Assembly (NCBI RefSeq): GCF_025399895.1
Contig: NZ_JAODUA010000003.1
Span: forward strand, 310,001-374,000
Source: Streptomyces sp. ASQP_92
GTDB lineage: Bacteria > Actinomycetota > Actinomycetes > Streptomycetales > Streptomycetaceae
Direction: 5' to 3'
DNA length: 64,000 nucleotides
Every line of letters starts with the position of its first letter. Position 1 is the first letter of the stretch. The notes under the pieces were generated by a model that was given only the letters and a program-made list of their open reading frames with translations, did not search any database and was not told where the DNA came from. Shown here in pieces: positions 8,250-17,846 of this stretch. A program made the position numbers and the translations under genes.

Positions 8250-9854
8250 TCAGCGGATGTCGAGGACCAGCCGGTGCGGCCCCCGGGCCGGCTCCGAGCG
8301 CAGCTTGTCGCGCAGTTCGAGGTCCTCGCTGGTCAGCCGCTGCGGACCGCTGTTGACGGGGACACCTCCGACGCGTACGCCGAGGGGCACCGGGCGCACG
8401 TGGTGGGGCGGCACGGTCACCACGGTGAAGGCCGTCGCGCTCACGATCAGGGTGGTGAAGGCGATCGCCGCCCGCGTCCAGAACCGGCGCCGCCGCTCGC
8501 CCCCGGTGCGTACGACCCGCGGGGCGGGCAGCCGGGTCACGGAGGGGGGCCCGGCGAGCGCGAGGTCCGTGATGCGCTCGCGCAGCACCGACGAGAGGGC
8601 CTCGGGGGTCCTGGCGCGCCGCGCGGCGGGGACCCGGTCCACCAGCGCGGCCCGTGCGTGCAGCACCCGGCTCGCGGCGGCCGGGGTGCTGGCCTCCATC
8701 TCGGCGGCCGCGTCCGGCAGGTCGAGCCCGAGCCCGTCGTACAGGAGCGCGGTGCGCCGGTAGGCGGGCGGCAGATCGAGCAACGTGTCGAGCAGCGCCC
8801 GGCGTTCGGGCTCCACGGGCGGCTGGTCGGGGTGCTTGTGGGTGCGCCGGAAGCGGTGCCAGGGGGAGAGCGCGTACTCGTGCGCCGCCGCCCGTACCCA
8901 GCCCACCGGGTCCCGGTCGGTGGCGACCTGGGGCCAGTACTCCCAGGCCAGATGGAAGGCGCGCTCCACGGACTCCCGCGCGAGCCGGGTCCGCCCGGTC
9001 AGCAGATAGGTCTGCTGCGCGAGGGCGGCCGCGGCGGACAGATACAGCGCGTCGAAGGCCTGGGCGGGGGTGACCGGGTCCGGCCCGGCGTCCGCGGCGT
9101 CGTCGGTTCGGGGGGTCTCGGTCGGTGTCGTCGCGTGCGGCTCGGCGCCGGCGGCGTCGTCGCCGCGCGGGGTGCCGGCCGGGGGCGTGGCGATGCCGCC
9201 CGGTGTGCGTCCCGCGGGGTCCTGGCGACGCTCCTCTTCCGGGCCGGCCTCCGCGTGCTCCGCCACGACTTCGCCCGTGCGGGACGCGCCGACGGTCAGC
9301 GGGACGGGGGCGGGGCCGGGGGAGGGCGCGGGCGCGGGTGGGTCGTGGGAGGCGGCCGGGGCGATCGGGGTGGCCGGGGCGGCCGGAGCGCCTGCCGTGC
9401 CGGGGGGCTTCGCCGTCCTCCCTCCGGGGCGGGAGGACCTGGGCGTGGCGCTCGACGCGGCGGGCCTGGGCCGGGTGTTCTCCGCGTGGGGCTTCGCGGG
9501 CGGCTTGGCCGGGTTCGCGGCCTGCTTGCGGGGCGGGGCGGGGGTGCGGGACGGCTGCTGCTCGCCGTCACGCTCGTCCCCGCGTTCGCCCTCCCCCCGG
9601 CCGTCCGGGTCGCCCGCGGCGGCGAGTTCCGCCGCGATGGCGGCGAGGAAACGGGCGTAGATCTGGCCCTTGCGTCCGCGCGGCGTGGTGCGGCCCGTCT
9701 CCCACGAGCGCACGGTCGCCCGTGTGACGCCGACAGTCGTCGCGACCTGCGCCTCGCTCAGATCCTTCGCCTCCCGCAGCCGGCGCCGCTCCTTGGGAGT
9801 GGGCAGGGGGGACATGGCGTCGGTGGCCTTGGTGTCGGCCGTGCTCTGTGTCAT
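8250..9854 (-). CDS. XRE-type regulator fused to a sigma-like region and membrane segment
   Basis: 534 aa. Residues ~20-65 form a helix-turn-helix (LSEAQVATTVGVTRATVRSWETGR). A long Pro/Ala/Thr-rich linker follows (~75-260). The next ~150 residues resemble ECF sigma regions 2 and 4: an FxxLYLSAAAALAQQTYLLTG stretch, then LLDLPPAYRRTALLYDGLGL with SRVLHARAAL. One hydrophobic segment (TTLIVSATAFTVVTV) lies near the C-terminus, so it is probably membrane-anchored. ATG 9854 was chosen because the HTH follows shortly and GGGAG lies upstream; the frame stays open to 9971. It is convergent with sucD and divergent from the DUF6350 gene. Its target is unknown. Compositional bias in the linker makes domain borders approximate. 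Confidence 0.8.
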   Translation of the reverse strand: MTQSTADTKATDAMSPLPTPKERRRLREAKDLSEAQVATTVGVTRATVRSWETGRTTPRGRKGQIYARFLAAIAAELAAAGDPDGRGEGERGDERDGEQQPSRTPAPPRKQAANPAKPPAKPHAENTRPRPAASSATPRSSRPGGRTAKPPGTAGAPAAPATPIAPAASHDPPAPAPSPGPAPVPLTVGASRTGEVVAEHAEAGPEEERRQDPAGRTPGGIATPPAGTPRGDDAAGAEPHATTPTETPRTDDAADAGPDPVTPAQAFDALYLSAAAALAQQTYLLTGRTRLARESVERAFHLAWEYWPQVATDRDPVGWVRAAAHEYALSPWHRFRRTHKHPDQPPVEPERRALLDTLLDLPPAYRRTALLYDGLGLDLPDAAAEMEASTPAAASRVLHARAALVDRVPAARRARTPEALSSVLRERITDLALAGPPSVTRLPAPRVVRTGGERRRRFWTRAAIAFTTLIVSATAFTVVTVPPHHVRPVPLGVRVGGVPVNSGPQRLTSEDLELRDKLRSEPARGPHRLVLDIR

Positions 9855-9929
9855 GAAGGGCTCCCAGGGCTCCCCGCGAAGGCCGTAACGGCTGGTGCGC
9901 CCGGGGCGGCACAGCGGAATGCGCCCCGG

Positions 9930-9960
9930 GTAATAAGTACATAACCGTATATTGAGCGAC
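9930..9960. promoter_or_regulatory. AT-rich divergent promoter region
   Basis: A ~30-bp AT-rich island (TAATAAGTACATAACC, then GTATATTGAG) stands out in the 163-bp gap between the XRE/sigma-like gene and the DUF6350 gene. It is the only plausible site for the divergent promoters, but I cannot assign exact -10 and -35 boxes. Confidence 0.35.
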
Positions 9961-10017
9961 ACTTCGGGCATTCACGTGTTACCGGTAGAAAGCGCGTGTC
10001 GTTGGCAGCATGGCCGG

Positions 10018-11868
10018 GTGACCCAAGTGACCGAGCGCAGCCTGTTGTTGCCGACCGCCAAGGCGCGCCCCTCCGTGCTCGCCACCTGTTTGCTGCGTGG
10101 CGCGATCGCGGCGGGGCTCGGTCTCGGCGCCCTCGCCGTGCTGGTGATCGTGGTGTGGATCAGCTCCCCCTACCCCGACAGCGGGCCCGGCGGCGCCCTG
10201 CGCACGGCCGCGTCGCTGTGGCTGCTCGCCCATGGAACACCGCTGGTCAGGCCCGAGACGCTGACCGGCGCACCGGCCCCGGTCGGACTCGTTCCGCTCC
10301 TCCTGGTGGCGCTGCCCGCCTGGCTCGCCCACCGCGCGGCCCGCGACGCGCTGATGCCCGACGACGAGGCGTACGAGGACGTCGACGCCGCTCCGCTTCC
10401 CTCGGGCCTGGCCGTGTTCGGGGCGGTGACCTGCGGGTATCTGGCGGTGGCGGCTGCCGCGGTGCTGTACGCGGATGCCGGGCCGCTGCCCGCCGACCCG
10501 CTCGGCGCCGCGCTGCACGTGCCGTTCACCGTGGCGCTGGCGACCGCCGCCGGCGTCTGGACCGCGCACGGCCGCCCGATCGGGCCGCTGCCGAACGTGG
10601 TCCCGGTCCGGGTGCGGGCCGCTCTCCTGGGCGTCCCCGCGCACGCGGCGGTACGGGCCGCCGGGGCCGCCACCGCGGTGCTGCTCGGCGGTGGCGCGCT
10701 GCTCGCGGGGGCCGGACTCGCCTGGCACATCGGCGTCGCCGAGGACGCCTTCCTGCGACTCGCGGAGGACTGGTCGGGACGGTTCGCGGTGCTGCTGCTC
10801 GCCGTCGCCCTGGTGCCGAACGCCGCGGTGTGGGGCGCCTCGTACGGCCTCGGGCCGGGCTTCGCCGTCGGTACGGGGGCGACGGTCGGCCCCCTCGGCA
10901 CGGCGGGCACCGCCACCCTGCCGCACTTCCCGCTGCTCGCGGCGGTGCCGTCCCCGGGGCACGGGTCGTGGTGGACGTGGGCGGCGGCCGGGGTGCCTCT
11001 GGGGGCCGGGCTCGTCCTGGCCCACTTCACCGCGCGGGCGGCCGTGGCGGAGGGCTGGGGGCGCCGCGAAACGGCGCGGGCCGCGCTGCTCGGGGCGGCT
11101 CTGTGCGGCTGTGCTTTCGCGGCCCTCGCGGTCGTCGCCGGCGGCCCGCTCGGCACCGGGAGCCTCGCCGCGCTGGGGCCGGTGTGGTGGCGTACGGGGG
11201 GCGCGGCGCTGCTGTGGGCCGCGACGGTCGGGATGCCGGGCGCCCTGGCGTTGCGGGCCTGGAGGTCGCGGCGGGCCGCGCCCCGGCGCCCGGTGCGGGC
11301 CAGGGTGGCGGGGGCGCTCGCGTGGCGGCCCCGCAAGCGCAGCCGCGCGGTCGCGCCGCCGGTGGCCGACGGCGGCCCGGCCGACTACGAGGCGTACGAC
11401 TTCCTGCCGCTCGGCGAGGGCGGCCTCTGGCACGAGGAGGGGGCGCGGGAAGCCCGCTGGGCGGCGCTCAAGGAGGCTTCGGGCGGGCTCATGGCGGACA
11501 TCCCCCCGGCCGCCGGCGGGCCGCTCGCCCCGTTCGCGCCGCTGGTCACGGGGGAGCCGGGGGTCGTGCCCGGGGCCCCGTACGGGCCGGTGCCGGGGCC
11601 CGGGACGCCGGAGGCGCTGCCGGGCTCGGAGACGGACCCGGCCGGTCAGGAGGTGCGGCCGGGCCTGCCGGAGGTCGCGGCCGCCCCTGGACCGGACGCC
11701 CACCCGCTTCAGCCACAGGCGGCCCCGCCCAGGCCGGCCCACGAGCCCGCCGCCGCTTTGGCGGACCGCACCGGCGAAGGGCACCCGGCGGCCCCGGAGC
11801 CTGACGCGCTGCCGCCCACCGGCCCGGATGACGCTCCCGCGTCCGAGGCGCGGCCGAGCACCGATTAG
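10018..11868 (+). CDS. DUF6350 multi-pass membrane protein
   Basis: About 616 aa. The first ~440 residues hold many hydrophobic segments, beginning with [20 protein letters not shown] near residue 30. The last ~170 residues are soluble and Pro/Ala/Gly-rich. I recognise the DUF6350 type (related in annotation to the mycobacterial cell-division membrane protein PerM), found beside purN in Streptomyces. The function is not established. GTG 10018 was chosen because the conserved-looking TQVTERS start lies there; an upstream frame opens at 9952. It converges with the membrane-protein gene ending at 11939. Confidence 0.78.
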   Translation: MTQVTERSLLLPTAKARPSVLATCLLRGAIAAGLGLGALAVLVIVVWISSPYPDSGPGGALRTAASLWLLAHGTPLVRPETLTGAPAPVGLVPLLLVALPAWLAHRAARDALMPDDEAYEDVDAAPLPSGLAVFGAVTCGYLAVAAAAVLYADAGPLPADPLGAALHVPFTVALATAAGVWTAHGRPIGPLPNVVPVRVRAALLGVPAHAAVRAAGAATAVLLGGGALLAGAGLAWHIGVAEDAFLRLAEDWSGRFAVLLLAVALVPNAAVWGASYGLGPGFAVGTGATVGPLGTAGTATLPHFPLLAAVPSPGHGSWWTWAAAGVPLGAGLVLAHFTARAAVAEGWGRRETARAALLGAALCGCAFAALAVVAGGPLGTGSLAALGPVWWRTGGAALLWAATVGMPGALALRAWRSRRAAPRRPVRARVAGALAWRPRKRSRAVAPPVADGGPADYEAYDFLPLGEGGLWHEEGAREARWAALKEASGGLMADIPPAAGGPLAPFAPLVTGEPGVVPGAPYGPVPGPGTPEALPGSETDPAGQEVRPGLPEVAAAPGPDAHPLQPQAAPPRPAHEPAAALADRTGEGHPAAPEPDALPPTGPDDAPASEARPSTD

Positions 11869-11938
11869 CCCCCCGGCAGGCTGCCCGCCAGCCGTAGCCA
11901 CTCGGCGAGGCAATGGAAGGCCGCCCGCCTTCGCCCCG

Positions 11939-12739
11939 CTACTCCTTCACCCCGAACAACGGCACCAGCTTCGGCGGGATCAGGTCGTTGCAGGCGAGCT
12001 GGCCCGTCTTGGTGAGGGCGTCGTCCACGCAGGTGTAGTAGTCGCGGTAGACGAGCTGCATCGTGAAGCTCGACGCCACCACTGTGAGGGCGAGGACCGC
12101 CGTGACCAGGCCGGTCACCGCCGCCGTCACCTGCGGCTTGCCGGACGAGGGCTGCTGCGGGGCGGGCTGCGCCGCCGGCGCGGGGGAGGTCGCCGAGGGG
12201 GCCGGGGGCGGCTTCGGCTTGGCGCGCAGTGAGCTGATCGCCCAGTACAGGCCGAGCGCACCCAGGAGCAGCGCGATCTCCGGCATGTCGAACAGGGCGA
12301 AGAAGAAGGCCCACATGCCGGAGAGCAGGGCGTAACGGGCGCGGCGCTGGGCCGGGTCGGTGGGGTCCCAGCGCAGACCGCCTCCGGGGGGCGGAGGGTT
12401 CTGGCCCGGGCCGCCCTCGGGACGCTCGGGGCGCCGGCCGAAGCCGCCCGGGGCGCGGCCGGGCTGGCGGTCGCTCCACTGGCTGCCCCAGGGCGAACCC
12501 TGGTGCCGGCCGTTCTGGCCGTCCTGCCCCTCGTCCTCGCCCGCCGCCGGACGACGCGGCTGCCACGGCTGGTCGGGGCGGCCCTCGGGCGGCGGGGCGA
12601 AGGGGTTGTCGTCGGCGGAGCCCGCTCCGGTGCCGCTTCCCGTGCCCTCGGGCCCCGCGCTCCCCGGGTCCGTCGAATGAGGGGAGCCAGGGGTGGAGGA
12701 CTGGCGGGCTGCGAACAGCTGGTGGCGTCGGTCCTGCAT
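11939..12739 (-). CDS. Proline-rich membrane protein of unknown function
   Basis: 266 aa. The first ~130 residues are low-complexity Gly/Pro/Gln/Asp-rich and cytoplasmic-looking. Two hydrophobic stretches follow ([21 protein letters not shown], and ~60 residues later [19 protein letters not shown]), then an extracytoplasmic tail with two cysteines (YTCVDD, LACNDL). ATG 12739 was chosen because GAGGGGAAG lies upstream; the frame is open to 12970. It diverges from purN. I do not recognise a functional family. Confidence 0.75.
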   Translation of the reverse strand: MQDRRHQLFAARQSSTPGSPHSTDPGSAGPEGTGSGTGAGSADDNPFAPPPEGRPDQPWQPRRPAAGEDEGQDGQNGRHQGSPWGSQWSDRQPGRAPGGFGRRPERPEGGPGQNPPPPGGGLRWDPTDPAQRRARYALLSGMWAFFFALFDMPEIALLLGALGLYWAISSLRAKPKPPPAPSATSPAPAAQPAPQQPSSGKPQVTAAVTGLVTAVLALTVVASSFTMQLVYRDYYTCVDDALTKTGQLACNDLIPPKLVPLFGVKE

Positions 12740-12902
12740 CGGGTGAACGTCTTCCCCTCGGAACCCCCGCCGGCCGGTCGGGCCAGGGGGGCACATCTCG
12801 CAAACAAGTAAGTGAGACAGGTCTCGTCTCGTGGCGTCCTCCCAGACGCTACCTGGCGGTCCGGCCCCCGTCCCGTGGGGGCCGTCCGGTGTGCCGGTAT
12901 CG

Positions 12903-12930
12903 TTGCTGACGGTCGGCGCTTTCGTAGAGT
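12903..12930 (+). promoter_or_regulatory. Probable purN-purH promoter
   Basis: TTGCTG (12903-12908) and TAGAGT (12925-12930) are separated by 16 bp, a good fit to a vegetative sigma-70 (HrdB) promoter about 70 bp before GTG 13003. Downstream, GTACGACC occurs twice (around 12959 and 12978), which could be an operator in the leader. Confidence 0.55.
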
Positions 12931-13002
12931 TCCCCGTATCGAGGGGCGCGATTCGTTCGTACGACCACACAAAGACGTACGACCGCGAGAAAGAGCCCCG
13001 CC

Positions 13003-13683
13003 GTGGCCTCCCCGCCCACCTCCGCGTCCGCCTCCCCCGATCGCCTTCCGCCCGCAGCGACCCGGCCCGCCCGGCTCGTGGTGCTGGTGTCCGGGTCCGG
13101 CACGAATTTGCAGGCCCTGCTCGACGCGATCGCCGCCGATCCGGACGGGTACGGCGCCGAGATCGTGGCCGTGGGCGCCGACCGGGACGCCATCGCGGGC
13201 CTGGAGCGCGCCGAGCGGGCCGGGATCCCCACCTTCGTGTGCCGGGTCAAGGACCACGGCTCGCGCGAGGAGTGGGACGCGGCGCTGGCCGCGGCGACCG
13301 AGGCGTACGCGCCGGACCTGGTGGTCTCGGCCGGGTTCATGAAGATCGTGGGCAAGGAGTTCCTCGCCCGGTTCGGCGGCCGGGTGGTCAACACCCACCC
13401 CGCGCTGCTGCCCAGTTTCCCCGGAGCCCACGGCGTACGCGACGCGCTCGCGTACGGCGCGCGGGTCACCGGGTGCACCGTCCACTTCGTCGACGACGGC
13501 GTCGACACCGGCCCGATCATCGCCCAGGGCGTGGTCGAGATCCGGGACGAGGACGATGAAGCCGCTCTCCATGAGCGGATCAAGGAAGTCGAGCGAGCGC
13601 TGCTCGTCGATGTCGTGGGGCGCCTGGCCCGTAACGGCTACCGCATTGAGGGACGAAAGGTTCAGATCGGTGAACTCGGTTAG
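13003..13683 (+). CDS. purN: Phosphoribosylglycinamide formyltransferase
   Basis: 226 aa. It transfers a formyl group from 10-formyl-THF to GAR in purine synthesis. Seen: [17 protein letters not shown] at the N-terminus, the catalytic Asn/His region [17 protein letters not shown], and the catalytic Asp in [19 protein letters not shown]. The first ~20 residues are a Ser/Pro/Ala-rich extension. The stop lies 14 nt inside purH, so the pair is coupled. FolD, encoded at 16277, makes its cofactor. Confidence 0.97.
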   Translation: MASPPTSASASPDRLPPAATRPARLVVLVSGSGTNLQALLDAIAADPDGYGAEIVAVGADRDAIAGLERAERAGIPTFVCRVKDHGSREEWDAALAAATEAYAPDLVVSAGFMKIVGKEFLARFGGRVVNTHPALLPSFPGAHGVRDALAYGARVTGCTVHFVDDGVDTGPIIAQGVVEIRDEDDEAALHERIKEVERALLVDVVGRLARNGYRIEGRKVQIGELG

Positions 13684-15244
13684 TACGGACACCGTCAAGC
13701 CCATCCGGCGGGCGCTAGTCAGCGTCTACGACAAGACGGGCCTGGAGGAGCTGGCGCAAGGGCTCCACGCGGCCGGGGTCGAGCTGGTGTCCACCGGGTC
13801 GACCGCCGCGAAGATCGCCGCCGCCGGGGTGCCGGTCACCAAGGTCGAGGAGCTCACCGGGTTCCCCGAGTGCCTCGACGGCCGGGTCAAGACGCTGCAC
13901 CCCAAGGTGCACGCGGGCATCCTCGCCGATCTGCGTCTGGACGCCCACCGGGCCCAGCTCGACGAGCTCGGCGTGCGCCCCTTCGAGCTTGTCGTGGTCA
14001 ACCTGTACCCGTTCAAGGAGACCGTCGCCTCCGGCGCGAGCCCCGACGAGTGCGTGGAGCAGATCGACATCGGCGGCCCCTCGATGGTCCGCGCCGCCGC
14101 CAAGAACCACCCGTCGGTCGCCGTGGTCACCAGCCCGGCGCGGTACGCGGCCGTGCTCGACGCCGTCAAGAACGGCGGCTTCGACCTGACCGCCCGCAAG
14201 CGCCTGGCGGCAGAAGCGTTCCAGCACACCGCGGCCTACGACGTGGCCGTGGCGTCCTGGATGACCAATGTGTACGCGCCCGAGGAGGGCGGGGCCCAGC
14301 TCCCCGAGTTCCTCGGCGGCACCTGGGAGCGCAAGTCGACGCTGCGCTACGGCGAGAACCCGCACCAGGCGGCGGCCCTCTACACCGACGGGCAGCCGGG
14401 CGGGATCGCCAATGCCGAGCAGCTGCACGGCAAGGAGATGTCCTTCAACAACTACGTGGACACCGAGGCCGCGCGCCGCGCCGCCTACGACCACGAAGAG
14501 CCCTGCGTCGCGATCATCAAGCACGCCAACCCGTGCGGCATCGCCGTCGCCGACGACCTGGCCACCGCGCACCGCAAGGCGCACGAGTGCGACCCGCTCT
14601 CCGCGTTCGGCGGCGTCATCGCCGTCAACCGGCCGGTGAGCGTGGCGATGGCCGAGCAGGTCGCCGAGATCTTCACCGAGGTCATCGCCGCCCCGGACTA
14701 CGAGGACGGCGCCGTCGAGGTGCTGGCCCGCAAGAAGAACATCCGGGTGCTCAAGGTCGACGGCACCCCGCACCAGCCCGGCGACCTCAAGCCCGTCTCC
14801 GGCGGCGCCGTGCTCCAGCACACCGATGTCTTCCAGGCCGAGGGCGACGACCCCGCGAACTGGACGCTGGCGAGCGGAGAGGCCCTGTCCGAGGCCGAGT
14901 TGAAGGAACTCGCCTTCGCCTGGATCGCCTGTCGCGCCGTCAAGTCCAACGCGATCCTGCTCGCCAAGGACGGCGCCTCGGTCGGCGTCGGCATGGGCCA
15001 GGTCAACCGGGTCGACTCCGCGAAGCTCGCGGTGGAGCGGGCCGGCGAGGACCGGGCGCGCGGTTCGTACGCCGCGTCCGACGCGTTCTTCCCGTTCCCC
15101 GACGGCTTCGAGATCCTGGCGAACGCCGGGGTCAAGGCCGTGGTCCAGCCCGGCGGTTCGGTCCGTGACGAGCTGGTGGTGGAGGCCGCGAAGAAGGCGG
15201 GCGTGACGATGTACTTCACCGGCACCCGGCACTTCTTCCACTGA
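13670..15244 (+). CDS. purH: Bifunctional AICAR formyltransferase / IMP cyclohydrolase
   Basis: 524 aa, the normal length for this last enzyme of IMP synthesis. The N-terminal cyclohydrolase domain shows [26 protein letters not shown] and [15 protein letters not shown]. The C-terminal formyltransferase domain shows [14 protein letters not shown], the catalytic-type IIKHANPCG, and ends [15 protein letters not shown] 13670 was chosen because AAAGG lies 9 nt upstream and [14 protein letters not shown] follows; it overlaps purN by 14 nt. A hairpin terminator follows. Confidence 0.97.
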   Translation: MNSVSTDTVKPIRRALVSVYDKTGLEELAQGLHAAGVELVSTGSTAAKIAAAGVPVTKVEELTGFPECLDGRVKTLHPKVHAGILADLRLDAHRAQLDELGVRPFELVVVNLYPFKETVASGASPDECVEQIDIGGPSMVRAAAKNHPSVAVVTSPARYAAVLDAVKNGGFDLTARKRLAAEAFQHTAAYDVAVASWMTNVYAPEEGGAQLPEFLGGTWERKSTLRYGENPHQAAALYTDGQPGGIANAEQLHGKEMSFNNYVDTEAARRAAYDHEEPCVAIIKHANPCGIAVADDLATAHRKAHECDPLSAFGGVIAVNRPVSVAMAEQVAEIFTEVIAAPDYEDGAVEVLARKKNIRVLKVDGTPHQPGDLKPVSGGAVLQHTDVFQAEGDDPANWTLASGEALSEAELKELAFAWIACRAVKSNAILLAKDGASVGVGMGQVNRVDSAKLAVERAGEDRARGSYAASDAFFPFPDGFEILANAGVKAVVQPGGSVRDELVVEAAKKAGVTMYFTGTRHFFH

Positions 15245-15259
15245 CCCCGGACGCGCGAA

Positions 15260-15289
15260 GGGCCGCGCCCCCCCAGGGGAGCGCGGCCC
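15260..15289. terminator. Terminator between purH and the RDD gene
   Basis: GGGCCGCGC (15260-15268) pairs with GCGCGGCCC (15281-15289); a C-rich/G-rich inner part can extend the stem. It lies between convergent genes, 16 bp after purH and 19 bp after the end of the minus-strand RDD gene. Confidence 0.75.
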
Positions 15290-15308
15290 GGCGACCGTAC
15301 GGTGGCGG

Positions 15309-16070
15309 TTACGCCTTCTTGATCACCAGCGTGCCGGCGGCACGGTCGTGCCAGCCCTGGAGCTTGCCGGAGTTGTCGAAGAACGGCGACAGGTAGACCA
15401 GGATGGCGCCGATGTAGCACAGGAACGCGCCGACGATCGGGATGATGTAGCGGATGAAGCCCGCGCCCAGACCCGGGTTCTGGCCCGTGTTCTCCTTCAC
15501 CACGCGCAGGCCGAGGGCCATCTTGCCCAGGGTCGCGCCGACGAGGGAGACCATCAGCCACTCGTACAGCAGCGTGAAGGCGCCGATGACGGCGAGCCAG
15601 GTGAACATCACGGAGATGAAGCCGGCGCTCGCGTCGTTCATGCAGGACGTGTAGTCGACCGAGTTGGGGTCACAGTCCTTGACGAGGCCGACGGCACCGG
15701 CCATGCCGACCGCCATGAGGATGCCGAGGATGAGGCCGATCGCGGCGCCGTCGATCAGGCGGGCGCCGAGGCGGCGGCCCATCGAGGCGACCTCGACGGT
15801 GCCGAGCACCGGCACGTTGATCAGGCCGTTGTTGGCCTGGAGGGTGCCCGGTGCCTGCGGGTAGGCGCCGTACTGCGGCTGACCGGGGGCCTGGCCGGGC
15901 TGCTGCGGGTAGCCGTAGCCCTGCTGGGGGACACCCTGGGGGGCCTGCTGACCCTGGGGGTAGCCGTAGCCGGGCTGGCCCTGCTGCTGGCCGTAGGGGC
16001 CGCCCTGCGGAGGCTGCTGGGGCTGCTGGGGCTGCTGCCCGTAGGGGTTGTTCGGGTCGCCGAAGCTCAT
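15309..16070 (-). CDS. RDD family membrane protein
   Basis: 253 aa. The first ~75 residues are Gln/Pro/Gly/Tyr repeats (PQQPQQPPQGG, GYGYPQQPGQ). The RDD domain follows, with RRLGARLID as the RDD signature and three or four hydrophobic segments (AAIGLILGILMAVGMAGAVG, ISVMFTWLAVIGAFTLLYEWLM, YIIPIVGAFLCYIGAILVYL). Two cysteines (DCDPN, TSCMN) sit in the first external loop. RDD proteins are membrane proteins of mostly unknown role. The gene stands alone, convergent with purH. Confidence 0.9.
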   Translation of the reverse strand: MSFGDPNNPYGQQPQQPQQPPQGGPYGQQQGQPGYGYPQGQQAPQGVPQQGYGYPQQPGQAPGQPQYGAYPQAPGTLQANNGLINVPVLGTVEVASMGRRLGARLIDGAAIGLILGILMAVGMAGAVGLVKDCDPNSVDYTSCMNDASAGFISVMFTWLAVIGAFTLLYEWLMVSLVGATLGKMALGLRVVKENTGQNPGLGAGFIRYIIPIVGAFLCYIGAILVYLSPFFDNSGKLQGWHDRAAGTLVIKKA

Positions 16071-16276
16071 GACGGGTGTTCCTCCGTTGGGTGTTGCGGG
16101 GACGACGCGGCCCGAGCGGAGGAATAGCTGTTATGAGCGGATCGCCCCCCGGCACTGCCCGCGGCACTGCGCGGATCATCGTTCTAAACGAGACATAAGT
16201 TTGTCCAGCCGGTTGCTGGATGTGTTGTGCAAGTGCAACTTGGGCGATCATGCGTCGCCCTGAAAGAATGGGAAAC

Positions 16277-17137
16277 ATGACCGCCCAGATTCTCGATGGC
16301 AAGGCCACCGCCGCAGCGATCAAGTCCGAACTGGCCGTCCGCGTGGCGGCCCTGAAGGAACGGGGCATCACGCCCGGCCTGGGTACCGTCCTCGTCGGGG
16401 AGGACCCCGGCAGCCAGAAGTACGTCGCGGGCAAGCACCGCGACTGCGCCCAGGTCGGTATCGCCTCCATCCAGCGCGAGCTGCCCGCGACCGCCACGCA
16501 GGACGAGATCGAGGCGGTGGTGCGGGAGTTGAACGACAACCCCGAGTGCACCGGCTACATCGTCCAGCTCCCGCTGCCCAAGGGCATCGACGAGAACCGT
16601 GTCCTGGAGCTGATGGACCCGGCGAAGGACGCCGACGGGCTGCACCCGATGAGCCTGGGCCGGCTGGTCCTCAACGAGCCCGGACCGCTGCCCTGCACCC
16701 CGTACGGCATCATCCAGCTGCTCCGCAAGCACGGCGTGGAGATCAACGGGGCCGAGGTCGTCGTGGTCGGACGCGGTGTCACCATCGGGCGCTCCATGCC
16801 GCTGCTGCTCACCCGGCGCTCCGAGAACGCGACGGTCACCCAGTGCCACACCGGCACGCGGGATCTGTCGGCGCACCTGCGTCAGGCGGACATCATCATC
16901 GCCGCGGCCGGTGTCCCGCACCTGATCAAGCCGGAGGACGTGAAGCCGGGCGCGGCCGTCCTCGATGTCGGCGTGAGCCGTGACGAGAGCGGCAAGATCC
17001 TCGGCGATGTGCACCCCGGCGTCGCCGAGGTGGCCGGCTGGCTGTCGCCCAACCCGGGCGGGGTGGGCCCGATGACCCGCGCCCAGCTGCTCGTCAACGT
17101 CGTCGAGGCGGCCGAGCTCGCCGCCCAAGCGGGCTGA
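16277..17137 (+). CDS. folD: Methylene-THF dehydrogenase / methenyl-THF cyclohydrolase
   Basis: 286 aa. It makes 10-formyl-THF from 5,10-methylene-THF using NADP. Seen: [17 protein letters not shown], the catalytic-lysine region [16 protein letters not shown] (Y and K), [13 protein letters not shown], and [17 protein letters not shown] for NADP binding. It ends with the family's [17 protein letters not shown] 16277 follows AAAGAATGGGAAAC, a weak RBS; the conserved start fixes it. The DUF3017 gene follows after 19 bp in the same operon. Confidence 0.97.
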   Translation: MTAQILDGKATAAAIKSELAVRVAALKERGITPGLGTVLVGEDPGSQKYVAGKHRDCAQVGIASIQRELPATATQDEIEAVVRELNDNPECTGYIVQLPLPKGIDENRVLELMDPAKDADGLHPMSLGRLVLNEPGPLPCTPYGIIQLLRKHGVEINGAEVVVVGRGVTIGRSMPLLLTRRSENATVTQCHTGTRDLSAHLRQADIIIAAAGVPHLIKPEDVKPGAAVLDVGVSRDESGKILGDVHPGVAEVAGWLSPNPGGVGPMTRAQLLVNVVEAAELAAQAG

Positions 17138-17156
17138 CCGGAAAGGCCTGAGGCCC

Positions 17157-17639
17157 ATGGGTGCTGGTAGGAGTCACGAGCCGTCCACGGGGACGGAGCC
17201 GTCGGCCGCCGGTGACGCGCCGTCGGCGCCGGCCCGCGCGAGCGGCTCACGGCGGTTCCCCTCCGTCACACGGGACACCGCCCGTCCTGAGGGCGGCGGC
17301 CGCGCCGCCCCGGGTGACGCGCCCGCACCCGCCCGCCAGTGGCCGCTGCTCACCGTGCTGATCGCGGTCGGCTTCGGGCTCCTGACGGTGGCCACCGAGC
17401 CGTTCGGGCAGGCCTTCCGGGTCGGGCTCGTCATCATCGGCGCCGCCCTAATGGCGGGCGCGGCCCTGCGCTGGACCCTGCCCTCTGTCGGCATGCTGGC
17501 CGTCAGGTCCCGCTTCACCGACATCACCACGTACGGGGTGCTCGGCGTGGCCATCGTGCTGCTCGCGCTGATGGCCCAGCCCCGGCCGTGGCTGAACATC
17601 CCGTTCCTGGAGGACGCGGTCCACTTCACGGTCCGCTGA
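17157..17639 (+). CDS. DUF3017 membrane protein
   Basis: 160 aa. A disordered N-terminal half of ~60 residues is followed by three hydrophobic segments (PLLTVLIAVGFGLLTVA, GLVIIGAALMAGAALRW, TYGVLGVAIVLLALMAQ). This is the DUF3017 pattern, an actinobacterial membrane family typically next to folD; its function is unknown. It lies 19 bp behind folD and ends before a strong hairpin. Confidence 0.85.
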   Translation: MGAGRSHEPSTGTEPSAAGDAPSAPARASGSRRFPSVTRDTARPEGGGRAAPGDAPAPARQWPLLTVLIAVGFGLLTVATEPFGQAFRVGLVIIGAALMAGAALRWTLPSVGMLAVRSRFTDITTYGVLGVAIVLLALMAQPRPWLNIPFLEDAVHFTVR

Positions 17640-17656
17640 CCGCCCGCGCCCGGCCG

Positions 17657-17691
17657 ACGGCCCGCACATCTCCCCGGAGAGTGCGGGCCGT
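17657..17691 (+). terminator. Terminator of the folD operon
   Basis: A perfect 11-bp stem, ACGGCCCGCAC (17657-17667) with GTGCGGGCCGT (17681-17691), encloses a 13-nt loop and is followed by TGTG. It ends folD-DUF3017. Confidence 0.8.
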
Positions 17692-17846
17692 TGTGCGTCC
17701 GGTGTCGCGTATCTGCTCCAACTCCCGCCCCGATACGCCTGGTTGAGACGTCTGCGCGCCGCCTTGTTCGTCCCGGTGCGCACCACCTCGGGAACTGTCA
17801 TCCTGGGGCCTGCGTCCCTGGGGCAGGGACGCGAAGAGGGGGAGCG

